Below, piece by piece: positions 9,672-20,727 of a DNA stretch of 64,000 nt. Under the pieces are notes generated by a model, which had not been told where the DNA came from, searched no databases, and was given only the letters and a program-made list of their open reading frames with translations. Source of the DNA: Basidiobolus meristosporus CBS 931.73 (lineage: Eukaryota > Basidiobolomycota > Basidiobolomycetes > Basidiobolales > Basidiobolaceae). Where the stretch lies: contig MCFE01000003.1 of the NCBI GenBank assembly GCA_002104905.1, positions 1 through 64,000 on the forward strand. The letters run 5' to 3'. A program made the position numbers and the translations under genes. Numbering within the stretch: the first letter of the stretch is position 1; every line of letters begins with the position of its first letter.

Positions 9672-11001
9672 TTATAGCAGGTTGAGGATGAATATCATAG
9701 ATATAACCATGGTAAAGAATCCTACTATGTACTGAAGAGCAAGAATACCGGCGATCTCCTTGGACTTTCCAGTTGGGTTGTAAACTTGAGTCAAAATCAG
9801 AAGTGTAGTAGCTGATGGTACAGTCGAACCGAACATTAGGAGAAAGCGGAAAACGCGATCATCCGCATCGATCAATGGTGTATAATATGTCAACAGTTGA
9901 CAAAATCCGATACCAATCAATGGAAATAAAACCATTTTGAAAACGGTGATTGCAATAGCAGCAACCGGAGGAATGCGGCGAACACTAATCTTTGATAAAG
10001 CGGCACCAAGATTCATAAACGCAAGGGGCACATACCCGCCCGAAATGGTTATAATGCTTTCTAACACCCAGCCAAGACATGGCTGGTGGTCGTTTCCGGG
10101 CTTGACAACAAAAAGATCTTTCAATGGTGAGATCAATGCAATAGCAATAGCAATGAAGGTAGCAAGATTAGGTGGATACAAGAGGGATTTCAGAAACTTC
10201 TTCAAGTTGATGTTCAATTTTTGTGCAGTTGTCGGAGCACATTGAGCGCTGTTGGAAGGATCTACGAGAGTAGCATCGGAGTCATTGATATGGAGGCTAA
10301 TCACCCTATCCAGATGGTCAACTCCAGCCAGAACTTCAGCATCCTGATTAAAATTGGTTATTGGATAATCAGTCATTTTCTCTGGCAATTCTGTGGAAGG
10401 CTGTGTCGTTGACGGCAATGTAGGGCTCGAGAAGTCATCTTCGATGAGGCTTGAACCGCCGCAGACGAAGAGGGTAAAATTGAAAACTACGTAAAACATC
10501 GGCGGTGTAAGCAGATCCCTTGGCAGACTCGCCAGGCAGGAATGGTGGACTATTTCCAATAGACATCAAAACTGCTAGTGGCAGATCAGCGAAGTTACCC
10601 CACACATTCATGGCTACAAAACCACCCTTGAATCCATCGGGCAGAGGAAGAAAACGCTTCATGAGAAGGCCTCCAACCAAACCAACTAGGATGTACGTCA
10701 CGAGAACAAGAACGGATACTCCCATATTCTTCATCTCGGACAAGTCAAGGTGGGGCACTAGCTTTGCTATCAGTAGCGAAGGCAATAGAAAATTGACGAT
10801 GACCTTCGATACTGTTCTAGCACTTGCCGGAGTGATAATTCCTGCTTTAGCCAATGCAAAGCCACCGGCTGTTTCGTTAAAAGAAAAGATCAGAATCCAT
10901 TAAGCAGAACCAAGTACGAGAAACTATGCATAGTCACCAGCATTAATCAACAGCTTGAGGATAGGCTCAAGAGCCATCCATATCATATCTTGAAGAGTCA
11001 T
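9672..11001 (-). CDS. PIN-like auxin efflux carrier family membrane transporter (one frame break)
   Basis: Membrane transport protein of the auxin efflux carrier (PIN-like) family; its fungal substrates are largely unknown. Exon 1 (11001-10938) encodes MTLQDMIWMALEPILKLLIN. A 69-nt intron follows (10937-10869, GTGACT...ACAG), then TM segments such as SKVIVNFLLPSLLIAKLV, VLVLVTYILVGLVGGLLM and, after a hydrophilic acidic loop, a C-terminal block with IGIGFCQLLTYY, FLLMFGSTVPSATTLLILTQ and a hydrophobic end. The frame changes between SAYTADV and YVVFNFTLFVCGG. Removing one base from the A4 run at 10493-10496 (T4 on the coding strand) restores continuity, so this is either a consensus error or an early pseudogene. 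It is paired with a dead LDH copy on its left. Confidence 0.8.
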
Positions 11002-12526
11002 GTTGATATGAACTCACAATCTTGGACATTGGTGCAACATTTATACCGTGTTCAAGTCGACCATAGATGGTTAATCTCAGATTGCTGTAAGATTACAAAA
11101 TATGGAAATGGAGGAGCTCAAGGAAAACTGCCATCAAAATCATCCTTTCTGACTTTGGACTGAGCTTTATCGGAGGCTTGGGTTAGCCATTGTGGCTTGG
11201 CCCTATTAGTTATAGATTTTGAAAGATTTGTTTGCAATTAATTAGTACTTATCTCTCTTATCAATCATTCCATGCAATACCGATACATTACAAGAGCCAG
11301 TTGAAATCATGGTCAACTCTTTCGAATGAATAAAGACCAAGTAAAATACACATACTGGTAGACTAACCAAACTTTGACAGCCAACGAATTCCGCAGATTG
11401 AATTGAAGCAAAATCGCTTCTTAACTACAGCTTGAGCATTGGTGTATGTGATAGGAGTGAATATGCACCTAGTCCAACGCACGATATATAGAAACGGCCC
11501 AGTGCGCCACTCCAGATTAGTCATATGCCAGATCGATTAGATTAGAAATACCTCCATTTTGATCTTAACAATGCCGTAAATATTATATGAGCCTAATGCT
11601 AGGCTACACCAAGGCAAATGTTACTTCTGTCCACTATCCAGCAGTTAGGCCTGTAGCCAAAAGTCAGGTACACAACCAACGATTGACTAAATCATAGTAA
11701 CCAGTTACAGAAGGATTTAGGGTACAAATATGGTCTTGAATAGGTGCATCTAAATATTGTACTCAAGAACCAAAAAGTAGAAAATCAAAACTATGTCAAC
11801 TGATGGACAAACTCTAAACACACTCTACAGGCTTGCTTGGATTTGTGACTTTAGGGCATTCAGTTATCTTTCACTTTGCTACAACTGTCCTAAATTGCAT
11901 AGTGCTATCTTGATAGGCTTTTTACGGTCTTATCTAAATATTATTACATCTACACACTGAACTACACTTTCTTCAAAGATACCATGTCACTTTAATGTTC
12001 TTGTAAATTTTAGCATTGACTTGATCACTTGGATCCTAATATATGATTGATATTACTTCCTGAAAAAATTGTTGGTCAGGTTTTGCTCAGTTTATTTTCA
12101 CCAAAATGTGAAAATTTCCCAAGTTGGCCAAAAGACCTCAAGCTTTGCGTACATACTCTTCAAGCTTGCTTAGTGTTGAAGCTAGCTCTAGCATATTACC
12201 TGCGGTGAAAATCTTGGCGATATCAAAAACGAATGAGGGCGCTGGTAGGTTATTTGGCTTTTGCAAGTAAAGGCAGTGTTTATAGTATTAAACATGTGTA
12301 TTGTGCTTAGTAAAGTCCCAAAGGAATTTGTGTGAGGCTTGGTGTTGTTTGGACAGCTTTGAGAAATATCATATTCTGGGTACCTGATATTTTGGTGAAA
12401 ATGTTCCAAGTAAATCCCAAAAGAGGTCAAGTAGGTTCATTAATAAGGATCAAAGTAATCAAGACCAGCACACATTAGGATGCAAACAATGCCGACACCC
12501 CCGTTGGAAACACGTAGCAATAACAT
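11002..12526. other. Gene-free AT-rich stretch
   Basis: No gene supported. 11085-11320 and 11530-11640 are diverged copies of left-side DNA (4481-4740, 5280-5330, 5570-5600). Two similar blocks, near 12105-12135 (gaaaatttcccaagt...aaaaga-ctcaag) and 12395-12430 (gaaaatgttccaagt...aaaagaggtcaag), are direct repeats about 295 bp apart and might bound a small relic element. Confidence 0.4.
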
Positions 12527-13190
12527 TCATCCCGCACGATCAAAGAGAATAACGGAAATTGTAGCTACCAAAACATTCACTACTTCAACACCAAGTGTAA
12601 AGTATTTGACCGTATCACTGCAGATCGTGGTGAATATGGAAGTGGAGTAATATATAACAGCATTGATACCGGACCATTGCTGAAGCATGCCAAGCCCAAG
12701 GCAAATGACGAAGTTCTTTCTGCAGTATGGATCTTTCAGTATTTCTTTGATACCAAGGCTTCTTGGGATTTCGTTTGCCACTTCACAGGCTTAGACAATC
12801 GGCTAGCACTCCGCTTCGACGTTGCGATTACTTCTCAATTTCAACGATACGAATTTGTCTTCATCTTTTAGACCTTTAGTAACAAGACAACGCGTAGCAA
12901 AATAGCATCAGGACTACTTGAATAAGGTTGAAAGCACCAGGAAGACTAACGAGGATCCGCCAGCCAATGGGAGTTGATATCCCCAAACTCATGGCCTAAA
13001 CAATACGAATGCCCATTGTCGAGCAAAATTGATTGAAAGCACCAAATGTACCGCAGGTTTTAATGGGGGAAATCTCAACAACGTATGTTGGGGCAACGAC
13101 AGTTCCAAAGCCATAAGCGATATACTCGACTAGATCTCTGGCATGTCTATTTCTACCAATAAGGTGGATGGTTGAAGGTTCGCCCCCCAA
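12527..13190 (-). pseudogene. Sugar transporter (MFS, GLUT/HXT-like), decayed and incomplete
   Basis: Segments of a sugar porter occur in order on the minus strand. They are YGFGTVVAPTYVVEISP followed by GTFGAFNQFCSTMGI (13020-13110), then GWRILVSLPGAFNLIQ (about 12930-12985), and after a degraded loop GIKEILKDPYCRKNFVI with GLGMLQQWSGINAVIYYSTS (12640-12750). They correspond to the GxGxGxxVVPxYxxEISP and QQxSGINAVxYY signatures of the family. Stops and frame shifts separate the pieces, the N-terminal TM segments are not recognisable, and the protein breaks off at about 12530 after VILFDRAG. About one third of the normal 500 residues is left. Confidence 0.75.
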
Positions 13191-13817
13191 TTGTTTACTA
13201 ACCTGACATGTATAAGCTACACTTTTTGATCTCTTGTATGCACTAAGAGAACCGATTTTTACTAGGAAAATTCGCTTTACAATTTATAGCACCAGAAGTT
13301 TACTCGACATGTTTCAATGATAAGAGGTGGTAGGTCAGTTTGCAGAGGTTGAGGTAATCAGAGTGGCAAGTACTGCCATATACCAGGCGTCCAGCACATC
13401 ATTCTTGCAGGAAAGGATAACTACATACCCAACGCCTGGCGAATTGTGCGGTATTGATTTGCTAATCCAGAGACAGTAGTTCGACCGGCCAAATGAGCTG
13501 TTTTGGGCAAGCATTGGACGGATTCTTGATGTAATTGTGATGCTGAGAAAAGCATTACTGATCTCTCCCTTGCGTATCTACTCGTAGCATTGCTAGTCTG
13601 GCAGTGACCACTCACAAAGAATTACTCTTGATCAAATCAAGTTCACGGAAATTAATGTAGTCAATAAAACTGCTAAGTCGGATTGTTTCATACATAGTGA
13701 AAACGCTACTAATCTGGCCTATCGCATTAGTAAAACTCAAATTTGAGTCACTCTGGACAATCACATTACCCCCTGGTGTTTCATTCGTAAGTGTATTGTA
13801 CGTTGTTTGCAAGGATA

Positions 13818-14443
13818 TCATCTCTGACCTTCTCCACCCCAAGGTTTTTGCTTATTTTCGTTGTCTAAGGCAGCCACAAAACACTCGCTTCAGCCATCTC
13901 TTGGATATTTCTTGTTTACAGCATCCAGGGTCTCCGGATGAATGAGATGCGTAAGGTGGCCAACATTGTCCAGGATGGTGGAGATCTGGATAATCAGTCC
14001 TAAGGTGAAGATAAATCCGGATTCTCCCAAGTCCTGGTGGCGAATGATGGCTTCAGCCACAACATCGGCATAATCCCGGTTGTTGATTTGCTCCAGGACC
14101 CACTCTCTGGAGAGGATACCTCCGTAAAACTCAAACGACAGCTTGGTGTCTCTCATGTTCTTTTCAGTTGTTCCAATATCGTGGGGCAGCGCGGTCACAA
14201 ACAAGGTTTCCAAATCCAAGTCCCAACTGGGGAAATAATCCCTGATGATGGCAACGGAATATTGATAAGTCGTAGAGAATGAAAAAGAACCTTCTCCGGA
14301 AGCTCTCTAGTAACCTTCTTCAACGTGTCTTGAGCGAATTTGGAGCTTGGAAGTTCGGCCACTGACTGACTGGTAGGCTGCTTTGGCTCTGGGATTGCTT
14401 TCTGAACGTCACACGAAACCTTGACAAAACCGTAGGAGACCAT
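13818..14443 (-). pseudogene. Cyanamide hydratase-like HD-domain protein (Ddi2/Cah type), broken
   Basis: Family role: zinc/iron HD-domain hydratase converting cyanamide to urea (yeast Ddi2/3, Myrothecium Cah). From ATG 14443: MVSYGFVKV, then ELPEKVLFHSLR. The frame jumps and continues with SVAIIRDYFPSWDLDLETL, VTALPHDIGTTEKN (HD motif), LSFEFYGG, EAIIRHQDLGESG and LIHPETLDAVNKKYPRDG. The jump at 14269-14272 is one missing base. A TGA at 13890-13892 replaces the conserved Trp of G-W-S-x-C-F, after which the normal C-terminus (KPWG) is still readable to the TGA ending at 13818. Two lesions make a pseudogene likely, although the metal-binding residues are intact. Confidence 0.8.
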
Positions 14444-15988
14444 AGTGAGATAAGATGCAATGAAGAGCAAGCAATAGTTAAATAGTGCATATATTCACCC
14501 GGGTTGCTCATTACTAATCAGCAACTAAACGGTAATAGCCAAAAGAGTTTAATTGAAGGTCGACATTGGGTAGTCAAAGGTCGTCGTGATGATTTTACAT
14601 GCTTTTCATGTCAAACATCGCTGTGGGATGTTTAAACTTTGTGCCAACCACTACTGTCTCAGATTCTAGTATATTGCATGAGTTGAGTTATCATTGTATA
14701 CACTGTTGGCGTTATGGAAGCGTAAGCAGCGTGTTACGCATAATAAAGTTGCAGTGTATGACAATACTAAAAATTTCAAGTTGTACAGATCATTACAGTC
14801 CCCGATCACATGACGGACGATTTCCAGGCTAATAGACCAAGCCGATGATTGGGCGTAACCAAGAGCTGTTTTACCTTCAACAAATGGGGGCATACTCTGA
14901 CTGAGGGGGGGGGGCTTCAATAAATAGAATTGTAAATCCAAACCAAATGAAGATACATTTGGGAGCCGTGCTATATATACAATGGACTCCGCGTAGCTGC
15001 CACACAGGCCCTAATAAATGGGCGAGAATTGTCTGGAATCAGGTCCTAGGATGGCTTACCGGAATTATGCATGTTACGGCTATTGCTTCAGGCCTCGTCA
15101 CCACATGAAGCTGATGAACAGTTATGAAACCGAGTGTTGTCACAGGGGAAAATCTTTACTTTAGAACAAATCCAGTATTATTCATCGTTGAATGTGATCG
15201 AGGCACTGGTTATAGATCATCAATAGAGTTGTTATCAGTACAATGAAAATAGATCATCAATAGAGTTGTAATCAGTAACGTGGAAATAGATGGAGTTGCG
15301 CCTAGAATTTTCGGTTGAGGCTTCGTGCGCTTTGATCATTTTGTAGTCATGACTAATAGGGTAGGACTCGGGGCCACACTGATCACTAATTGTTGCAGAT
15401 CACCCTCCCCCAGCCCTACTTTAATGGAATCAATGGGGAGGATTGTTATCAAATCTCGTTTGAGCACAAGGCTCGATTTCCCGATATAGACAACACAAGC
15501 AAGGTGCTTGGAGGCGCTGTACACCGCAATATGTGGAAGATAGGCGATACTAGTATTTTCCCTCCGAGAGCTGTACAACCTTGAGATAGGCTGAGGTACA
15601 TTGCGATGGAAACGCCAATCATGGATAGCTTGAAGTTAAAAGGCTTCTTAGGATATCATTTGAGCTTATTGCTAATATGGTGGTAAAAGGATACTTGTGA
15701 GTTGAGTAACCTAGCCTGCAAGTATCGCATAATGTAACAGGTTCTGAACAAGCTACCCATTGTAACGATCCACTCTTTTTACATTATCCGAACCCTCTAT
15801 TTCTTTCGTGCAGAAATATGGACACGCATTACTACTACAAATGAACAGATACCGGAATAGACACCATGAACTTTCAAGCTGAGTTATGTGAAGCTACGAA
15901 TATAAAATCCCTGGGGTGATGGTGTTATCTACAGTATTCAACCACATTTGATAATCTGCACTACCTGAAACTACGGCAGAGACGAGAC
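14444..15988. other. Gene-free stretch with a small minisatellite
   Basis: No supportable gene. A G10 run lies at 14906-14915 and a minisatellite at 15211-15297. An open stretch at 15390-15584 on the plus strand (65 codons, no family recognised) is antisense to another open stretch, and I do not call either. Confidence 0.4.
15211..15297 (+). repeat. Minisatellite, about 37 bp unit, two copies plus a partial
   Basis: The unit 'atagatcatcaatagagttg' followed by 't/a-atcagta' begins at about 15212 and again at about 15249. A third, truncated copy (atagatggagttg) begins at about 15286. Confidence 0.7.
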
Positions 15989-18900
15989 ATGGCTGAAAGA
16001 ACGGCGTTACTACTCTGGCTTTCCGTAGTATTCTATGTTGCTATTGCACCGTTGGTTAAAGCAGGTACATATTGTTTGGCACAAAGAAACCATTTCGGAA
16101 CTCTCCGTTGAACAGCGTTAAATTCCTTGCAGATCTTTTTCTAATGCAATGCCAAGTAAACTCGGAGGGGTAAGCATCTAGGACATTCATCTCAGGTATA
16201 TTATTAACTGTATCGACATCAAGGTTAAAGAATCTGCTTGCCTCTGACCGTTGCGATTTGAATACTCCAAACACACCGTGGGTGTTCCAAAAAGATTCAT
16301 GGACAATGTTTAATGGCCGTAAGTGTTATTGTCGTTCACCTATTTTGCGCCAAGAGTTTGCTAAAATAGAAATTTTCTCTAAACAGTGTGCTGCGCTGCA
16401 GACGTGCTGCGACAAACCCCAGCACAACAGGAGACATATATTGAGCTAAAACAAACAATCGGTAAAGAAAAATTAGCGCCATTCATCCCCTCAATAGACA
16501 AGGATCTTATGGTGGGAATGCCTTCTAATGACTCCTGAGTTCTCCTCAGTACTAACAACTTCTATAGACGGCCAATGTTCGCTACTCTGACGACATAATC
16601 ATCCCTTTTAGCACTGTGCTTAGCACTGAGGAGCCGATTCTGTATTTGGTTTTCTATAATGATAACCAGGCCGTTATTAGCAAAGTACCAATGGTTAAGG
16701 ATAACTCATCATTCGTTGACTCCTACCAACCTATCGATGTGCCACCAAGCACCCGCTCCATTGACTTCATCATAGATTCCTCAAGTCATGGGGTGACATG
16801 TTACAATGGGTTCGTGCTCTATCTGGATGAGTCTTACTATGAGGGCAATATCAACGACTTGTTCACAAAGAGTAAGTGGCAACTCAGCCTTATAAGAGTG
16901 ACCGTACTAATTATGCACCACAGTTTCTAATATCGCCGCATATATTTCTTTTGTATCCATCATCGTTGTTCCCTTCCTGATCCTCGTTTTCGGACGCAAC
17001 AATGTCCCATTTCCCATGTAAGTTGATAGAAGGTTAATGGATTGTGGTCTACAATGAAACTAACTTACGTGGTTACTCAGCCCAATTAACTTGCTCAAAC
17101 GTCGAAGAGATAATCGCATATCCATCGTCCTTTTCGGCATCGTAGCACAACTTGTCTTTGTATCCGCAATTGAGATCACAAAAGGACAGAACCAACTCCA
17201 AAGTCTATTCAACCTGGACCCCACTGCTGCCAAGTATACCAAGGGCATTTTTTTGATCCTGCTGCTCCTCTGGAACGGATTAATTCTCTATCCAATCTTC
17301 TTGTGCTACCAACAGTCGCATTACCTTCTTGGAAGCATCTTTGGAGTCATCGTATCCGCCGCGCTATTTATGCAATACCTAAGTCTGATCGTAGAAACCT
17401 ACTTTGTGCGAAAAGGATTTACAAAAATCACCGAGATCCTCTCATTTGTTCCGGTGGTAGCGTTTACATTAATATTGATCCTCTATTTTCTGGCGTGCAT
17501 GTTTTCAGCGAAAGCCTCTAGATCCCAAGAATCGGTGCTTGCCTATTCTTCTGATTTCCAGTACGTAAAAAACATGTTGACTACCAAGAAAATGGAGTTC
17601 CAGACAGGCAGGGCCCCGCCTGGATTCTTCACCACCATCCTCCACCCCAGCAAATATTTCAGCTACCGGAAATACAAGCATGATATTGTTCGCTATATCG
17701 AGTAAGTAGCACTAGCTTAGCAACTTCACCTGTGAGATGGCTCAACCAAGATGACTCAATCATTTTCCTTTTGCAGAACGCCCGACATGATCCACTTTAC
17801 ACTTGCCACCATCACCCTCATCATTGTGCAAGTGATGATATATCTCGTTGTTGAGCTGTACTACATTGTACAAAGCTCGGCGGCCTGCATTGTCACCGAG
17901 TTTGTTGCTATTGGCAACCAGAAGGATGGCGTGCTAGCAGAAGACATGAAGACCGCGAGCAACGTTCTTATTGCCATGAAAGCGTCCACTTTCCTAGCGG
18001 TTATACTGGGCGGATTTGGTATGGAGATCAATGAAGCAGCTGATGTGAAATTGGACTAACAAACACGCTCACTAGGGGTTATTCTTTTCTCCACCGGAAT
18101 CAAATATCGCTTCCAACGTGATCTGGTCCAACTTCGCCTAGGAAACTACGCCTTGTTTCACCATCGCAAGAGCAACGGTACCAATATGAACGATTACCTG
18201 AAGTTTTACGGCGCCGCACTAGGCAATGCCTTTTTCGCCTCCCTTGTGGTGATCATCCAACTCTTTTTGGTCTTGATTCTGATCTCGGCAGTGGTCTTGA
18301 TCGTGCCGGTGCGAAACTTCGTACTTCGCTGGCTTTTGCTATCCTTTTTCCTTCCTCTCGTCATTTCGTGGGTCACCAGTAAGGTAGTCGCGTTGATCAC
18401 CACAGTCTTCTTCATCATTCCCGGGACAAAATTCTGGCTCAAACGTCGAAATGGATTCATGCACTGGTCCTTCCTGGCCACGTTTGTGCATATTCCCAGC
18501 GGTGTCACCGGCTGGGTCGGGCGTATGATCAAGGCGTTCTTCACGATTTTCCTGTTCAGTTCTAGAGTGGATCGCAACGTGTTGCATGTCAACCTCAGAT
18601 CAAGCGATAGTGGCTACACCGCCTACCTAGGCCTGGTACGTATTCCTCAGATTCATAGTTATTGCGGAGAATAACCCGAGTCCATTTCCCTAGCTTCTCT
18701 CTGAGCACTACTACTACAACCCAATCAACATGGTGTTCCTGTGCCTGATGCTAGGGAAGACCCATCATGAGGCACCTTTGAAGATGGAGGCCAGTAGCTG
18801 GCGTAAGCTGATCAGACCACCATCCATCTTCGTGGATGACAAGGCCGATATAAATGAGGAAATGAAACCCATCACCATCATGACGGTGAGCCATGAAGGT

Positions 18901-19017
18901 CGCAGACTGATTGCCCGCAACAGATGGCATTTGGCATACACCCTGATTAACAATCCCAAGTTAAGGGATTTGCGTCGTCATGGAGAGGCCCGTTCATCCA
19001 AGAGCGAATCGGATTAA
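15989..19017 (+). CDS. Polytopic membrane protein resembling STRA6 / retinol-binding-protein receptor
   Basis: Nine exons: 15989-16064, 16196-16318, 16387-16511, 16568-16871, 16924-17017, 17081-17701, 17777-18018, 18076-18635, 18694-19017. All have GT-AG borders and phases that join cleanly. Product: signal peptide (ALLLWLSVVFYVAIAPLVKA), a Cys-containing extracellular part of about 190 residues, then about nine TM segments (for example YISFVSIIVVPFLILVFG, GIFLILLLLWNGLILYPIF, FFASLVVIIQLFLVLILI). A long amphipathic/cytosolic C-terminus carries a D-S-G-Y-T-A-Y-L-G...EHYYYNPINMVF tract. TM number, the order signal-ectodomain-9TM, and this D-x-GY-x-x-Y...NP-V/I motif near the C-terminus are what I recall for STRA6, a receptor for vitamin A import in animals. 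What a fungus would move with it is unknown. Alternative: another uncharacterised 9-TM family. Confidence 0.6.
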
Positions 19018-19025
19018 ACCTACCC

Positions 19026-19100
19026 CACTCCTTAATTACCAAGCTTCCACTAATGCCGATCTCCTAAATTACCAGGTTTCCACTGGTGCTGATCTTCGTT
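19026..19100 (+). repeat. Imperfect tandem duplication in the 3' flank
   Basis: A unit of about 40 bp with attaccaagcttccactaat.gccgatctcct is followed directly by attaccaggtttccactgg.gctgatcttcgt, just after the stop codon of the STRA6-like gene. Confidence 0.6.
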
Positions 19101-19750
19101 AATATGTTTGCCGAGATTCCAGAATTACTCATCAGTGCATTATTGGCCTAATTTCCGTATAATAAATTAGTCGAATATTTGCAACTATTTTGATGATTCC
19201 TGAGATGTTTTAGATGATATTTTGCCAGCCTGGCTGAATTCTCCAAAATCCATGTCCATGCTCAGCATATTCATCTATTTGCTTTTGAAAATCTCCGCCT
19301 ATTCGACCTAGATAGGCAAATAAGAATGGCACAAGCTTCCTCCGCACTCCAAGCCATCTGTCTCCCGATTTTTGCCAAGCCTTATTGCCAAGCAGGAAAG
19401 CAAATATGATCATATCTAATGAATTCAAACCATTTTTTGTTAAGTTCATTTTGATTCCAATAGACTTGAGAAATATAAGAAGTTATGCTGAGTTTTCATA
19501 GAAGTATTGATAAGCATATCTTAAGGACGGCCCTGAGACTGAGGTTAGCTGCTATTTTCCAATTTCAAAGAATTGATGGATTTTAAATCAATATCCAATA
19601 AAGCCAAGTAATGAACCTTGTTGCATGGGAAAGTTTGGTGCTGAGCATATTGATTGCGACAGTATCTAGATACAAAGCTAACAATCATGAATAGGACTAT
19701 ACTCAAAGGAAAAGTAAGCTAATTGATAAATCCAACACAACCTTGTGAAT
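19101..19750. other. Gene-free stretch downstream of the truncated dehydrogenase
   Basis: A minus-strand open stretch at 19210-19449 (80 codons, no family recognised) is the only candidate. It lies where the missing C-terminal half of the dehydrogenase at 19751-20251 should be, but shows no dehydrogenase motif. I do not call it a gene. Confidence 0.4.
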
Positions 19751-20251
19751 TTAATTTTGAACCATAATAAGATTGGTAAGCCAGAAGTACCCTAGGTGGT
19801 TGGTACCAAACTGTAACCCAAAATCGTTCTTCGTTGTCTCATACTTGGTGGCATAAACTGCCGCATTATTGATCAGTACATCAATGTGTTCTTTATAGCC
19901 GTTGACTTCTTCAGCAGCACCACGTACCGAATCTAATGAAGCCAGGTCCAAGGTCAATGATCTTAAAATGGCGTCCACGGACTCAGGCTTGATCTTTTCT
20001 ATTGTCTTGGTAAGCGCTTCTTGTCGTCTACCCGTAAGGATTAACAGACCAGGTTTATGCTTCGCAATTGCGCGACAGCATTCAGCACCAAGCCCGCCCA
20101 AGGAGCAACCAGTGACCAGGACGATCTTCCCTTCGATTTCCTTGGGAAAGTGGGCAGCGGCTTCCTCAGCGGCAGTGTCAAATCCATAGTTTCGTGGTAT
20201 AGTGAAAGGGTTTGGTTGAATGTTTGTAAGGGTCGCTCGTTGCGCATACAT
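19751..20251 (-). pseudogene. Short-chain dehydrogenase/reductase (retinol-dehydrogenase-like), truncated
   Basis: 166 codons with the N-terminal half of a classical SDR: the glycine-rich motif VTGCSLGGLGAECCR near residue 45, LILTGRRQEAL, the LTLDLASLDSVRGAA cofactor tract, the structural VLINNAAVY motif, and FGTNHLGYFWLTNLI. The frame stops before the catalytic Ser and Tyr-x-x-x-Lys. Homologous fungal proteins are about 300 or more residues long, and nothing resembling the second half is found downstream in any frame. It is therefore a truncated gene with no catalytic site, unless an unusually long intron hides the rest. The SDR class includes retinol dehydrogenases, which is suggestive beside the STRA6-like gene, but specificity cannot be read from this part. 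Confidence 0.75.
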
Positions 20252-20727
20252 ACTGAGTGAAGTATATGCGCGCCGTCATTCCGCAGCAATGACTGGCCTA
20301 ATAATAAATCCGTATTTCCGGGACAGTACACTTTTAAGCCAGAAGTAATAAATACATGTAACCAACTAGCTATCGAGATCCACTTGAAAGGCTTCAGTCA
20401 CTTTAGACTACATGCTCCGTACGGCCTTGGTATCAAGGCCTATTATTCCTTAGGTAGCGTTGTCGAGCGTTCTCTATGCTGTCTTTGGCATACCTTCGAC
20501 ACCCCTATATACTCTTATTTTGTATTTGGACCTCAGTGCAATAAGCTTAAAATGCTTAGGCGTATAAATGTAACCGCCGCCTTTCCAGGAATCCGTATTA
20601 CAAACTATCCCGCCTTTCAACCAGTGCTTTGACTAAGCCATTCCCTTCTACCAGTGGAAGTGGGTGCCTCACACAGGGCGAATTTTATTACAGGAGCAAA
20701 AATACAACTGTTCACAGCATATCTGCC
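20252..20727. other. Gene-free spacer
   Basis: No coding signal that I trust. It includes the upstream region of the SDR remnant and the 3' flank of the small Tyr/Ser-rich protein gene. Confidence 0.4.

Noticed and set aside
10493-10496. Programmed ribosomal frameshift in the PIN carrier
   Set aside because: No slippery-site or pseudoknot evidence, and similar one-base breaks occur in unrelated genes; a consensus error or decay is simpler.
16056-16274. 72-codon minus-strand frame
   Set aside because: Antisense across exon 2 and intron 1 of the STRA6-like gene.
19210-19449. 80-codon minus-strand frame as the missing C-terminus of the SDR
   Set aside because: No Tyr-x-x-x-Lys or other SDR motif.
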